The position numbers and the translations under genes are program-made. A stretch of 64,000 nucleotides of DNA from Euwallacea fornicatus (Eukaryota; Arthropoda; Insecta; Coleoptera; Curculionidae). The notes under the pieces were generated by a model that was not told where the DNA came from, did not search any database, and saw only the letters and a program-made list of their open reading frames with translations. The stretch covers positions 2,790,001 through 2,854,000 of the forward strand of contig NC_089561.1 of assembly GCF_040115645.1 (NCBI RefSeq), given 5' to 3'. Positions 13,578 to 26,200 of this stretch are shown one piece after another. Each line of letters opens with the position of its first letter. Positions within the stretch are counted from its first letter, which is position 1.

Positions 13578-14125
13578 CAGGGTGCGGCACCGAAACTTTC
13601 TTTTTTCAAAGGTCAATGAATAGAAATACTCGGCATATAATTTTTCTTTTGTCCATTAATTATGACAACATGGAAATTCACTTAAGTTGAATAATCGCGC
13701 GGTAATGGTCAATGCTGAACGTTGTCTGGGAATGATTGACAATTTTTTCTTGCCATAATTTCACAATATGAATATGCACGAAGCATAGTTGCAGTACGAT
13801 GGGGCCACGGCTCACACATCGAGACTTTCAATGCGTCTTTTGAGAAACTTTTTTCCCAAGTGGACGATCTCACATAGAGCTGACGTCCCATGGCCCGGGC
13901 GCTCTCCAGATTTGGCTTTTTGCGATTATTTCCTGTGGAGTTACCTGAAATCGGTTGTTTATCTAAGCCCTCCCGCAAACGTAAAAGTTTTGAAGAACAA
14001 TATTTATGATACAATTGCCGACATACCGGAAGTTATGCTGCAGAGCGTTTAGAGGGAGTTCAGGGTACTAATTCGAGAGAATGAATTTCGTATATGATTT
14101 TTCTCTCGTCTCCCCAAAAAATGCT
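13578..14125 (+). pseudogene. Internally deleted mariner-like element with transposase C-terminus
   Basis: It begins after TA with CAGGGTGCGGCACCGAAAC. About 110 bp of subterminal sequence follow (ACTCGG...CACTTAAG) that are shared, in inverted orientation, with the relic at 41151-41560. The coding part starts at YDGATAHTSRLSMRLL (second catalytic D region, DGA.AH) and continues through PGRSPDLAFCDYFLWSYLKS, YLSPPANVKVLKNNI and ADIPEVMLQSV before a stop at 14052. The N-terminal half of the transposase is missing, so the 5' end joins directly to mid-gene. It lies about 600 bp downstream of the elongase stop codon. Confidence 0.75.
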
Positions 14126-14289
14126 ATTTCTACATTTTAACCATTAGAACAGAGCGTTTCGTAAAGTACGTATTACAATCAAAGGCCTAAGGACTCACTC
14201 TTATATTGATTGTTATGGGAGAAAAGCGACTGCGACGCCGACGCCAATGTCACGGAGCGTCCCGGCGCATTTCCACTATTTTCATGCAC

Positions 14290-14410
14290 AGTTTCCCGAT
14301 CAGTTTGAGACCTGTTGTGTTGTGAAACACAACGTTTGATCAGTGCTCCTATGGCCTAATGAAACGAACTTAAAAGTGTGTCGATTTAGCATCGACTACT
14401 AGGGAACTTA
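14290..14410 (+). promoter_or_regulatory. Possible transcription start and 5' UTR exon
   Basis: This stretch is less AT-rich than its surroundings and contains initiator-like TCAGTTT at about 14302. It ends in AACTTAAG followed by the strong donor GTAAGGG near 14410-14413, as expected for a non-coding first exon. The next likely exon starts before 14487. This is inferred from composition and splice signals only. Confidence 0.3.
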
Positions 14411-14486
14411 AGGTAAGGGCTGTTGTGGCGATTAGAGGTAGTTGTTTGTTTGTATTGTTCATATCGAAACATGATTTGGGGGTGAA

Positions 14487-14571
14487 ATGGTGTCTGGAAT
14501 CGTGGGTCGGACATGGGCTTTTGGGTTTGGGACATGTTTACTTTTAGCGGTGATTATGATTGTTGACCTAG
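14487..14571 (+). CDS. Putative first coding exon of a secreted or membrane protein (rest not found)
   Basis: From ATG 14487 to the consensus donor GTAAGT at 14572 the frame encodes 28 residues plus one base. They have the layout of a signal peptide or signal anchor: MVSGIVGRTWAF with an arginine, then the hydrophobic run GTCLLLAVIMIV. A short upstream ORF (ATG 14471, stop 14483) precedes it. No downstream exon could be recognised on the plus strand between 14.6 and 31 kb, either because exons are small in long introns or because the match is fortuitous. A cell-surface or secreted protein gene with very large introns is possible; I cannot name a family. Confidence 0.4.
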
Positions 14572-17500
14572 GTAAGTTCGAGCAAACTTGTGTCTGGATA
14601 GGAAATAGTAGTAGAAACAATTGGTTGATTGTTCAAGGAAGAAGAAAATAGTTTCGATTTCCTGCTTAGTTCAAAGTTTCAACCGACTAATCAGGTGGCA
14701 ATGAATTTAGACTTTTTTTATTTTCGTAATTATTACACCAACCTGTAATAATAACTGCACGTGGCACCTCGAAAGCAATTCAATATTAACATATGATGTG
14801 CTAAATGAGGCGTGTTTAGAAAAGATTTTCAATCTTGCGATATTTACATAATGATATTCAGGGGCTTTTATGAGAACCTTGCAATCTTCATCCCCATAAA
14901 ACCCGCAACCAACCCATTCGTATCAAATAAAAATGCTCTTAGGTCAGGTTCTAGCTACATGCGGGATACATTGTTCAATTTGCAACTTAAACCACTCAAT
15001 TATCATATTTACCATTATAGCAGGCCCTGGTGTCTGGTTTTGGTTAACATAAGGTCACAACAGACTCCGATCCCTCCTGTTTTGCACCATGCCACATAGA
15101 CTTTACTTTTAAATCTAAAATTCGTTGTAGAGTCTGCCGTGGCCCAATCAAATATTTATTTCCACATATCTCATGGGTTGGGCAAAAAATGATCGTAAAA
15201 CTTTGTACGTATAGTGACTACTCTTGCGACTACTACGGCCCTGTAATTTATTTCATTTTTCTTATTCACATAATAGGACCGTAACCGACACGCTATTTAA
15301 AAACTACGAAAATGATATAGGAGGGTGAAACATATCGTTCTCCGCCGGACAAACTTGTGTCCGCTTCAGATGTCTGCCATAACCCTTTCAACCAATCAAC
15401 CGGCCTAAAACTCTACAATACAGGGTATCCCAAAAATATACTGACAAATTTTAAAAGATGGTGGGCGACATCAACACAAGCTTTCTTTATACAAATAAAC
15501 ATATGCCCGCAAATGAGCCGCTTGAATAGAAAAAGGGCAATATGGTTTCAACCATTATAATCACTTATGTTCGAACTTGACCATTTGTTTCAATACAAAA
15601 ATTGCACTATGGATTCATTGACTCGCGGGCCCTATGAAATATTCCGGAAATAGATTCTAGATTTGTACAACTCACCATTTTCTTGCTAACAAATCTTTCT
15701 AATTATGAATAGTGATTTTCCAAACCAGATATTTGAGATAACTCCACAAGAAAAAATTCAGGGTGTTGAAATTAGGGAAGCGTGCCAGGCTAGAGGATCT
15801 TCTCTTTCAGTCTATCGGCGTATATCTCTAAGTTCTTCATAAGAGAAATGAACATGGTTTTTTTTGGCACGCGTATGTTTATCAAAGAAAAAAGTTTGAG
15901 TGACCCCCCACACCACTTAAAATTTGTCGACATATTTGTGGGACTCTCTGCATAGAGCTATGTCAAACACTAGGGTGTCTTAGTCGCTTTAATATGCGAT
16001 ACTTGATAGAACATTCAGTACTAGATCTAATGCCGAATATGTTAATGAACAAATTACCAAATGAATAATGATAGGCGATGATCTCAAAATGTTGGTGAGT
16101 TAGAGAAATAAATGATTGTCAAAAATATAAAATTTCAAGCGTCATTGCCTCAGAAGTAGTAGAAGATACGTATAAAACCTTCTCTGTAGAGAATACTTAA
16201 TTAAAAAGTAGCAATATTTTAGATATTTCCTTTAACGGGAAAAGTTCTGGCAGCCGTAGAGAAAAGCGTGAACTTATGCCAAATTTCTTAAATTTGTCTT
16301 ACTACGAGAATGATATTTTTTTAACTATTAAGCTGTTTCTATATTTTCGAAAAATGCTGTAAAATAGCTGTATTCAAGAACGATAGATCGATCATCCGGC
16401 ACTTTTTCAGCATTTGATTCCGTGTGTTTACTGAGAAAGCTGCATAGTATTTACACAAATATATTAAGAAGTTTTATGGATGAGTTTTGTCCCTTTTTAC
16501 ATCTGAATTCGTTTTACAATTGAAATTGGAACCGTTTATTAATAACCAGTATTCCCTCAGAAATTCAAAATGGAAATAAATTTCATCCAAACGCAAATTA
16601 AAAAATTCTGATTTTGTGCGATTACACTTTCATTTGCCACCATTGTTCGTGTTATTCAAAGCTAATTTGATCTGCTGCATAGCATGTTTCCGTCCTTTTT
16701 CTCTGACACTCATAGATAAGGACAGAAAACACAAAATAGGTGTCAACTGCATCCGCAGACTACTTAACTACAAGACCTATTTCAGAGCACTGGTCTTCGT
16801 CTAAGCTCGCATAATGAACGAAGATCGTGAAACGCTGCAATGAGATGGACTGAATATCATGCGATGACTTTAGCACAGTGGTGGTAAATGAGATTTTAAA
16901 AGTAAAATCTTCAGCTGTTTTTATACAGGATTTCCCAACTTCGTATCTAAGTGGGAAGATTTTGAATACAGTTAAAAATACGAATTGCGAACAACCATTT
17001 TTCATAGACTTATCAAACCTATGATACGGTATCGACGCACATGCAAGGTGTCCTTAATACCAAAAGGAACTAATTTCCAACTTATCTGTTATACTCTTTA
17101 ATTTAATTTACCTTTTAAAATTTCGAAATTATTCTCCAGCTTGAAAGCGCCTTAAGATTAAAAGGTTCGAGGCTGCTTGTAGAAAGCCCGGTAAACTTTA
17201 ATTTGAATTCTAACGTTTTGAAGTGAATGGAAGTTATTACTGGAAATTTGCATTTAAAACACTTTAAGAGAAGGCAATTATTATTAAAAGCGATTTAAGC
17301 AAAATATAATCCGTTAGGGCAAACTCATACACTTTCAGTTTAAGTGGTCTGCAAACTGGAGAATGGAAGTTTCGATTTTCAGATTTGAGCAAGTTACGTA
17401 TGCGTTGCTAGAACTATTCAAACCATTCAAAATTTCTAGCACTCTCACAAAAACTGAATCTTCCTCCAATTGCTGATTAAAATACCCATCTAGGTTAATT

Positions 17501-18087
17501 TAGATGTCAGTTTCAGTTTACTTTGCCTTCACATGACAATCATTAGCAAAGCTCCACTTTACGGGCGCTTTTGCTCTTGACTCTATTTACAGTGTAATTA
17601 AAATCCAATTTTGCTCCAGGTTCTAACTTTGCCACAGATTGCCCGGAAATTATCGTTTTGGGGAGATTTCGAAGTTGATGATTCTCATTTAGTGTTAAAA
17701 ATGTTATTAATATGGGTTAGTTAGCACGAACAGAGAAGGTGCTGAGCGGTCGAGCGACGTGCAGGAATCAGGTAAATGCCATAGAGATATTGGAAACGTC
17801 TAGAGGTATTTTCCTTCTGACCAATCAATTGAACCAGGAAACTGTTATATTGAATGTGAAATCCTGATAATCGCCCGGGCAAACCTTTTTTTCATCACGA
17901 GAAAAATCTTCCGATCTGGTATTCTGGCAGAGGATTCGCAGAAGCCTCTATCCGCTAAAAGGTCCAGATTGCATGTCCTCTCCTATTTGCTCCAAAGGAC
18001 TGATGTGGCAATGGGTCATTCATTTGGTGGACTTGGGTCCAGGGACTCCCTGATATTTCCTATTGCATCTTCGTCTCCCACCGATAC
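14572..18087. other. Gene-poor stretch, possible long intron
   Basis: No exon is supported here. One MITE (16612-16900) is listed separately. At 15420 a TACAGGGTATCCC motif resembles a transposon end, and the following 140 codons of mixed frames are not recognisable. The remainder is AT-rich and featureless to me. Confidence 0.5.
16612..16900. repeat. MITE, CATTTGCCACCA family, copy 1
   Basis: About 290 bp with imperfect terminal inverted repeats: the left end reads ACACTTTCATTTGCCACCAT and the right end reads CACAGTGGTGGTAAATGAGA, which is its complement. A second copy at about 24890-25197 aligns along its whole length, including the central GACAGAA.A...AAA and ATAATGAACGAAGA blocks. There is no coding capacity. 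The autonomous partner is not in this window. Confidence 0.65.
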
Positions 18088-18960
18088 AGGATGTTTATTA
18101 AGTAGTTGCACAAACTTTAAAAGGGAAATTTTTGACTAATTTTAGTATAAAAAGTTCTTATGAATATGGGTCCGTATAGACTTAGGTCTTGAGATACAGG
18201 GCTTCAAAACAAAACAAAAATTTAATGTTAGGAGGTGCCATATATAGTGCTGTACCTGGATACAAATAACTATAACTCATAGTATTATTTTTCGCTGAAA
18301 GCAGCTGTTTTGATAAAAAACGAATTTAAACTTAAAGCTGCATTGGAAGTTTATAACTTATATCATTGAGAATTTTTTAATAATAATCAAAAAATCTATC
18401 TTTTGTGGATTTTATTATGATATGGAAAACTTAGGTCACTTTCAAGACTAAGACTAAACTGCTTTTGCAAATAAGTTAATAACATTTACAATAGTTGCTG
18501 AAAATAACTGCCTCCCACTGCAATGCATGCACCAATCTCCTTAACGTTGTTTGATGAACTCTTTCGAATTTACCTGATCTGATTAATAATGACATTCAAT
18601 TCAATTATCTTGTTTCTTAAATTTTGTTCATTTTGGACTGGAATTTTGTAAACTAGTGACTTTAAGTGACCTCATACAAAATAACCCAAAGGATTCAAAT
18701 TTGGTGATCTGAGAGGTCAGGTTTACAGTCCCACTTCTATCCAACAGTTAGGAAAATTCTCGTTCAGAAATTAACACGCAACCAAACTAAAGTGTGGTTG
18801 TACTCCATCTTGCGTCAACCACATGTTATTTCTGGTTTCTAAACCTATTTCTTTTAAATGTTCAGGAAACTCGTCCTTAATTTGTCAAAGATTAATTATT
18901 GAAAATTTGTACAAATACTTAATAAAATCCGTATATTTCTATTGGAGGCATTCTTGTTAA
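18088..18960 (-). pseudogene. Decayed mariner-like element, minus strand
   Basis: The left border ACAGGATGTTTATTAAGTAG has the form of a mariner-type end. On the minus strand between about 18900 and 18480, in shifting frames, I read NMWLTQDGVQPH (second catalytic D, QDGA.PH), PNCWIEVG, PLRSPNLNPLGYFV and GHLKSLVYKIPVQNEQNL. These are the successive blocks of a mariner-superfamily transposase. Several stops and frame changes show that it is dead. The right border was not resolved. Confidence 0.65.
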
Positions 18961-19337
18961 TTTTATTGCTGCCTCTATCGCCGTCGTTCTATACTCCCCA
19001 GACTTTGACGACTGGAATCTCATTTGAAAGGCTGGACCTGAACGACCGGGGTGTTTATTTCAAACTTAAAGAGCAAAGATACCTCTCATATAACAGGATG
19101 GTTGAGGTTTGCAGGTAGGATCTAGGTAACAAAAGCTCAATTTTGGATCTGAACGGCGAAGATAACCCGATCCGACCTAAACTGGATTCTCATCATGTCA
19201 CATTCATTCCAGATTGAACTCTCAGGGTTTTTCCAGTCTTATAGAACACAATTTATATTCTAGTTCTAGTTCGGCATCTCACTAAAGTTTTAAATTTCAT
19301 TTGAATTAAACTAGCATTATTCTGTGTGGTTAAATTA

Positions 19338-19613
19338 CAGTCAAACTCAGTTATAACAAACATGATGAGACCAGAGATGTTGTTCGCTATAACCGCTCGT
19401 TATATCCCATTTTAGTTAATATGTCCATATATGTATGTACGATGTTTGCCTTGGGTGAAGCTAAATGCGTCCACTTGAAGGGTGGTTGATTAAAGGTTGG
19501 GAACTACACCAAAATAACAAGTAACTAAATAGACACTTTGTACATTCCTAATATTTAGATCGTTAAGGGCGACTAATCGTTATAACCCAGGTTCGCTGTA
19601 ACCAAGTTTACGG
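19338..19613. repeat. Short non-autonomous Tc1-type element (276 bp)
   Basis: It starts after TA with CAGTCAAACTCAGTTATAAC and ends with the inverted form GTTCGCTGTAACCAAG. The same ends, better kept, bound the longer element at 20827-21553. Inner sequence next to the left end (ATGGGA..AGAGATGTTGTTCG, TTTTAGTTAATATGT) is also shared, so this is an internally deleted sister copy. Confidence 0.65.
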
Positions 19614-20826
19614 TTATACCAATATAGCACTAAACAGAACTTTCTTGCATAAACTGAAAACATTATCTCAAAGGGAAAGGACGGTCCTTCAAAACTGGAC
19701 GAACCTCATTTTGCAGAAGACTTCTTACCCGCTTTTTTATGGTTCCGTAATCAGTTTTGCCGGAAGTTCAACTTGCGTCAGACATTTAACTGAAGATTCA
19801 TGTGCAACGTAATATTCTCTTATTAATAAAAACTTTCTGTGCTTCAAGAATAGCATTTTTCACACCTCCCTCGCAACACTAATTAAAAATACAACAGACT
19901 CAGCTATCATTATTTTTTGGGTTTTGCAACTTCTTCCACAGCGTACAATGGGACGACCATCCATACCCTTAATGTAATTTACTTTATTTCTTAAGATTAA
20001 CCTGCCCTGTTTATTATGATCTTATGAAATATCGATTCCAACACAGTACATAGTAAAAAGCAAATACTTGAGTTTTTCATAGATTTAAGTTGGACATAAG
20101 GTAATATTAACGGTCTTCTGAATTCAAAACAAAACAAATATTTTGAGGTTATAATGGAACGAACGAGTGAGACATCTGGGAGAAGGACCGCAATATTATC
20201 ATTCTGTCTCTCTCTGTATGTTACACATATTCCATCCTTGTCTGGCATTCGCCTGAACAGTTTAAAGCTCTGTCTTACTTATAGTGACACATTGGCCCAT
20301 TTTCTTCAGAGCTATCGCTTTATTAAAGAGCTCATCCCCTTTAATGGCCGCTAAACACTTTGCAGTGGAATGCCTGGAATGTTGACGTTACGTAATATTT
20401 GGAGGCGTCATGTGTTTTCCATTTAACTGTACTCACCTTGAACTGACCTTCGCAGTATATGAATTATGGAAAGAACACGGGTATCCCAATATTAAAAAAC
20501 CATTTCAGCCTTATTCAGCTTTTAGTCTAATTTTATTTAACTGTTTAATTTAAAAAATTTTAAATAGGAATACATCTAAACAAAAAAAATTACGAAAACT
20601 ATTGAAAATGTCCTTCTACTTTCCTCTTTGCCTCATCGACCAACAAACTCGATTATTTCAAGAGTATTGAGAATGACGATTTTAAGAAATTTTATTAAAT
20701 GTTACGAACTGCTTCAGATAGGTGATAACTGAGCTGGATGATTATTTTCTCCTTACTTCCCTTACATTGTCAATTTGTATCGACAGTTTTGCAAACTCTA
20801 CAGAGAGGATGAAAATTGCAAAAATA

Positions 20827-21553
20827 CAGTCGAACTTGGTTTTATAGAAAAAGATGGGACCAGAGATTTTGTTCGTTATCGAAGGGGCGTTCGTTACATT
20901 CGGTTTTAGTTAATATGTACCCACATATATATGTATACAGTTAGTTATATAAGTCTATGTGCACCTAGCAAACTCATATTATTTCATAGTTAGAATCATG
21001 ATCTGAAAAATATTTTTAAATATATTGAAACCCTCTTATAAACGGTTATTATTAGTAATTAAAAATTTGGGGTTCGATTAATTGGCTGGAAGAAAATAAA
21101 TAAATATAAAAATTTTTAATCTCACAAAAGTGAACGTCCGGGACTAAGGAACATATAACAAAAATACTACAAACAATGCAACTTTTTTTGGGCTTTATGT
21201 ATTTTTATCGTAAAAATATGGACAAATGACATTTTGATCTAGTGTAAAATTTTCGATAAAACACATTAAATCCGATTGTTAATCTCTAACATCATAGCGC
21301 GAAGAGAAATTTTAAAAGAAATTAGAGAACTATTAGTTTCATTACGAAACGAAGGAAAATGTTATGGTGACATGGCAAAAACTGCTAAGTTAGCTCGTTT
21401 TACATTGCACACCTTCATAAAAACTTTAATTTAACAAATTCAACTAATAATAAACTCCGATCTGGACGCCCTAAAAAGATAAGACCTCTACATTTAATTC
21501 GTTAAAGGCGAACGTTCGTTATAACCCAAGTTCGCTATAGCAGAATTTGAGTG
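20827..21553 (+). mobile_element. Deletion derivative of a Tc1-like transposon keeping the transposase N-terminus
   Basis: 727 bp bounded by TA, with ends CAGTCGAACTTGG and complementary CAAGTTCGCTATAGC...GAGTG. Near 21295-21420 the plus strand reads EIRELLVSLRNEGKCYGDMA and then KLARFTLHTFIK. This is the first helix-turn-helix of a Tc1-family DNA-binding domain (usual form IVxLRxEGKSYxEIA...STVxxIIK). The catalytic part is absent and the right end follows directly, so it cannot move on its own. The 19338-19613 element is a shorter relative. Confidence 0.65.
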
Positions 21554-21861
21554 TAATTGACCCATCATATACACGACGCAGTAATCCACGTAGAGCAGCT
21601 TTCGCTGCTATTTATTTCGAACTTAATTACTCGGGCTAATTGCCATCATCATTTGTCTAAATTATCTGCAGTGTGTGGCCCGATGAACCGCGTTAAACAA
21701 AAACTTAATTATTCAGTTATTTTTTAGTCTTCGTTAAATGTATCGAGTGTGGAAAGTTCAGCGTTTTGGCATGAATTTTTCTACCACATCAAATACCTTT
21801 TAAATATTACGCAACAGCTGTAAGTAAACTGTAATAGGTACGTTCTCAACTTTTTGTTATA

Positions 21862-22266
21862 CCGGGTGATTCATAACGCAACCAACACGTAACAGGTGCG
21901 TGTGGAGGATCTGAAAGTATACCGATATTTTATACAAAGTTTTTTTTCTGATGCTTACGGTTGCTGAGATGTCGGATCCGCAAGATGTATAAAAAATTAG
22001 AAAAAATAATATATATTTCACGAAAGCCTAAATCTATAACAACTAATTTGGGAAATGTTTTTATTTTATTGACGTCTTCATTTTAAAAAAAATTGAAATT
22101 GTTGAAATTTGCAATAAGGGGCGGTTTAGAGGTGGGTCATCTTTAAAATTATATGCATTTTTTAACTCTAGTCTAATTAACAACTAAGGTTTAACAATAA
22201 GATAGTAAATTTTATTTTACATCCTTTTTTCCTCTTGTATAGTTACATGCGTTGTGAACCACCCCG
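21862..22266. repeat. MITE with CCGGGTGATTC ends (405 bp)
   Basis: The left end is TA then CCGGGTGATTCATAACGC. The right end is GCGTTGTGAACCACCCCG then TA, its imperfect inverse. There is no coding potential. TA flanks suggest a Tc1/mariner-related origin. Confidence 0.6.
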
Positions 22267-22928
22267 TATTTCTGCACCATAAACCATCATTATCTCTAAA
22301 AATATTTTACCGCTCTATTCTGATGACAAATATATAATCTGGCAAGCTTTTCTAGGACTGTTCCTCCTTTCCCACGAGTGTTATATAAATGTTGAAGAGT
22401 CATAAATTTTCCGGAGCGACATTCGGCATCTTACACGTAATGGCGTCACAAATAGGCAGATATAAAATTCGTCATTTGAAATTTCTGGTAAGGATGCGTC
22501 TCAATAATGGTTGGGAATGTGGGAATAAGAAAATCTATCGAAACATGCTTCGAAGTTTAATTATTAACCAAAACCTCTTCGAACTCACTCAGCTCAGTTT
22601 CTCGGGCATGTCGAAATCTCTTGGAACACTTCTCTCATCTCCGAGAAACATAATTATGTAAGTTTTCTAAGAACACTGGGAAGTTTCTCCGATGGAAATT
22701 CGACAGAAATGAAAATATTAGGCCTTAATGGAACTGATATGTCACTTGCAAATTCTGGTTGGGAGTTCCTCAGATACGAGGACAGTTCCAAAATTATCCG
22801 ACATGACATGTAAATGGCGATTTTTTTCTTAAACATCAGCCTCTATTACAAAGACTTAACCTTAAAAGGTGATGATGTCAGTATTTTGCCTGGGATACAC
22901 GTGAGTTATCTAAAGGAAAAACAACAAA

Positions 22929-23291
22929 TTGATAATATTATATCAATTTATTCCAGCGTTTGAGCGAAGAAATTAGAAAAAAGCGACCGCATTTGGTGAA
23001 AAAAAGTCATTACCAGCCCATACTTCCGTCGTCGTAATGGCTAAAATCATTCAACTTAGTTTCAAACTTTTGTCTCACCCACCCTATTCGCCAGATTTAG
23101 CCCCCTCAGATTATTTTCTATTTCGAAACTTGAACAAATGGCCCAATCGAACGGGATTTACCAATCATGAAGAGATGAAGTTCGAGGTTGATGCCTATTT
23201 TGAAACATTCGAAGTTTCTTACTATAAACAGGGTATAGAACATCGCTGGGAAAAGTGTGTCAAGCTCCAAAGAGATTATGTTGAGAAATAA
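22929..23291 (+). pseudogene. Mariner transposase C-terminal fragment (SETMAR-like family)
   Basis: From about 23037 an open frame reads SHPPYSPDLAPSDYFLFRNL, NKWPNRTGFTNHEEMK, AYFETFEVSYYKQGIE and ends WEKCVKLQRDYVEK with a stop at 23291. These are the blocks of classical mariner transposases: the HPPYSPDLAPSDY box holding the third catalytic D of DD34D, and the tail RW.KCIEL.GDYVEK. Just upstream the sequence is frameshifted. The N-terminal half is missing. Confidence 0.8.
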
Positions 23292-26200
23292 CGTAATATT
23301 TTCCTTTAAGCGTTAAATCGGGTACTTCTAGGACTATTGTCGTATATCCCTTAGGAGACTCAAGTTCCCTGACAACAAGCAAATCCTTCAACATCATACA
23401 GAGATTAATACCTCGGACTTACGTAGACGTTTTAAGTGCAGAACTGTTAGTTTAAGATTAATGAGTTTTATGAATTTTTCATTTATTGTACGTTGAAGAT
23501 GACAATGCACCTATATAAGCTTGGCCAAAAATTCTCATACTGCTGTAGCTTCGAGATTAAGAAAATCATCCGTTAAAAGCCCGTTTTTCGCCACGGAAGC
23601 CTTGGCTGTTACGTGTCGGTCTAAAGGGAATAAACTTGCCCCTTTTTGTCAATCTTCAAATAAAATCTCTTTCTTGTATTTGCAGTGTTTTCGAAAAGGG
23701 GTTTGTATGGAGACTTTGTTTGAGTTTTGATTGTATTCGAAGAAAATCGTAATTTGCTGCGCCTTCTGCTTACCTTTTTACTTCAAGGCTTAGAAGTTAT
23801 AAGAACACTTCAGCGTTGATTTCAGTTCAGCAGTGGAGTTTAAATGGTGCGAAGGCTTAATGGCTCTGGAGATTTATTAATATAAGGGCATATAAAATTA
23901 ATACTTTAAACCGTTTAGCGGCAAACCGAAATAAAGCCATCAAGCCGAATATGCTGCATCATGGTTCCCCATATTTCTGGCAATTAATCACCCCTGGGCA
24001 AAATTTCAAATGTTACATTAATCTTCTCTGAAACCAGAGAATTGCATTAATAACAATGAATTGGAAATAGAGAACAAGCGATGGCATGATCGGAATGTCT
24101 GCTGGTATCCTTTTTTATTTTAAATGGTCCCCAGTCTTTTACAAGTACGGATCCATTAAACCTTCAGGAAACTCTAAAACATTAACAAACTCACAGCACT
24201 AGTGTAACTACAACTGAATTTTCAACCTCAATATGATAAGTTGCACAGTAACTCACAATTCCGCAATTAACTTGTCTCCAACCCAATGCAGTGCCTACAC
24301 CATTTCAGCAATAACACGATAATATGTCGGTCTAACGAATAAACAAGACACTTTTATTGGACTAACATAAAACCAGCCTTAATATGTGCCTGCAGTGCTT
24401 GCACGTATTGACGGTGCAAATTCTGGAAACTTACCAAAACTATAAAACATCTTGAAGACTTCTGGATACATAGGACCATGTCCTAGCGAAGTTATGCACT
24501 AAACCATCCCTCTGCAATGCTGCATAATCCAGATCTGCTTTAATGCCCCCTAATTGTATTATGAAGACAACCCAACTGCAAGGGATTCTTAATTGGATTA
24601 AGCTGTACTTTACATTTTTAGGTCCAATTTACTTTTTTTAATATAAAATGTAGTTAGGAGATAACCGACCAATTTTCAGCATCGAATGCCTTAAACTCAA
24701 TTGATGGTAAAATTATAAAGTTCTTGATAAGTGCGATAAGTAGGTATTAGTTAAGATAATATGAAGAAATTTGCTCAAAAACGAAAAGAACATTATTTGT
24801 AACGAACGCTTCCAAAAATATAAAAATCATGTGCAAAATGGTTTTATATCGGAAACAAAAAATTAAAGAATAATCTTTTTTTTGTCCATTTAAACTATCA
24901 TTTGCAGCCACTGCTCATAAATTTTATGGCTCGAAGCAAACTTTAACCACCACGTAACGTATAACCAGCTTTTTTTCATTCACGCTCCTAAATGAAGACA
25001 GAATATATAAAATACCTACGTGTTACTTGCACCTCATCCAGATTCAACTTTAATACATAGAATGTCGGGATTAATGTTTTAGCGTTTGCCTTTCTCTAAC
25101 CTCATATAATAAACAAAGACAACTATACGATGTGAGGCGTATGTGATGTGACTTGATGATATTGGCACAGTGGTTGCAAGTGAGAATTTTAATTTAAAAA
25201 ATCAGTGATTCTTTTTATACACTGCGGCACTGATTTAAACAAGGATTTTGAGAACAGTTATGGAGATGCACATTTAACTTCCAATAGCAATAATAAACTA
25301 TCTAATTCGACGTAAAACATATCTGGAGTGTTTTTGCCTTATCATTTCATTGATGCCAAATGCATTTACTTTAGAAAATCAGTATATCGGACGTTTTTAT
25401 TAATAATGCAATAAAAAAAAATCCTCTGATCTCCCATTTCAAAGTGCAGCTTTGTTAAGGTTTGCATTCAGATACATACCTGTTTGTGAAATAATGTATA
25501 CCTAACGGCATCAAAGTTTCAATCTAGGACTCCTGTCAGATGCGAAGGAATTCCACTTAATTATTCATGTTTCCGTAGCCTCGTGCATAACTCAGGGCTT
25601 TACACTGAATTCATAACTTTGTCTCTTTTGAGATCGCCGGAATTTTAGTCGAGAATGTTTAAAGTATGTACTATACCCTGTGTAAAAGTAAACCCAAGGA
25701 AGAGTTGCATGTTGAACTAGTTCCGTGTGTGAACGGTACCTTTTTCATTGTTATTAACATTGGACAATAAGATAAAATTTGAAACCTTTTGTAGAACATT
25801 ATGGGAATAGGACGACTTTGGCTACGTGCATAACTTTATTAATTTCCTTCCAATATGAAATTCTCTTAATACATATAATGAGAATGAACGGCATAAAGCG
25901 GTTTGTCGCCACCATACACTGGAAACTAATAGTGCTCTTCCTACTTACCCACTGAATTGAATCAGGATCCATCCAGATAAATTGGTTACCGCATAAGACT
26001 CTACGACATGGAAACTGATAATGGAAAGCTCAAAGCGGATATTGGATTCAGGAACTAGAAGGTTCTTTTGTTTGCTTTAATATTATACGCATCGTGTATG
26101 ATGATAATGTGAGCCGAAGCTTTTTATTAAATTTTTTTCATAGAATTACAAGAGTTTCTTTGTGAATCGTATGAACACAAGTTTTTGTTTGAATGTATCG

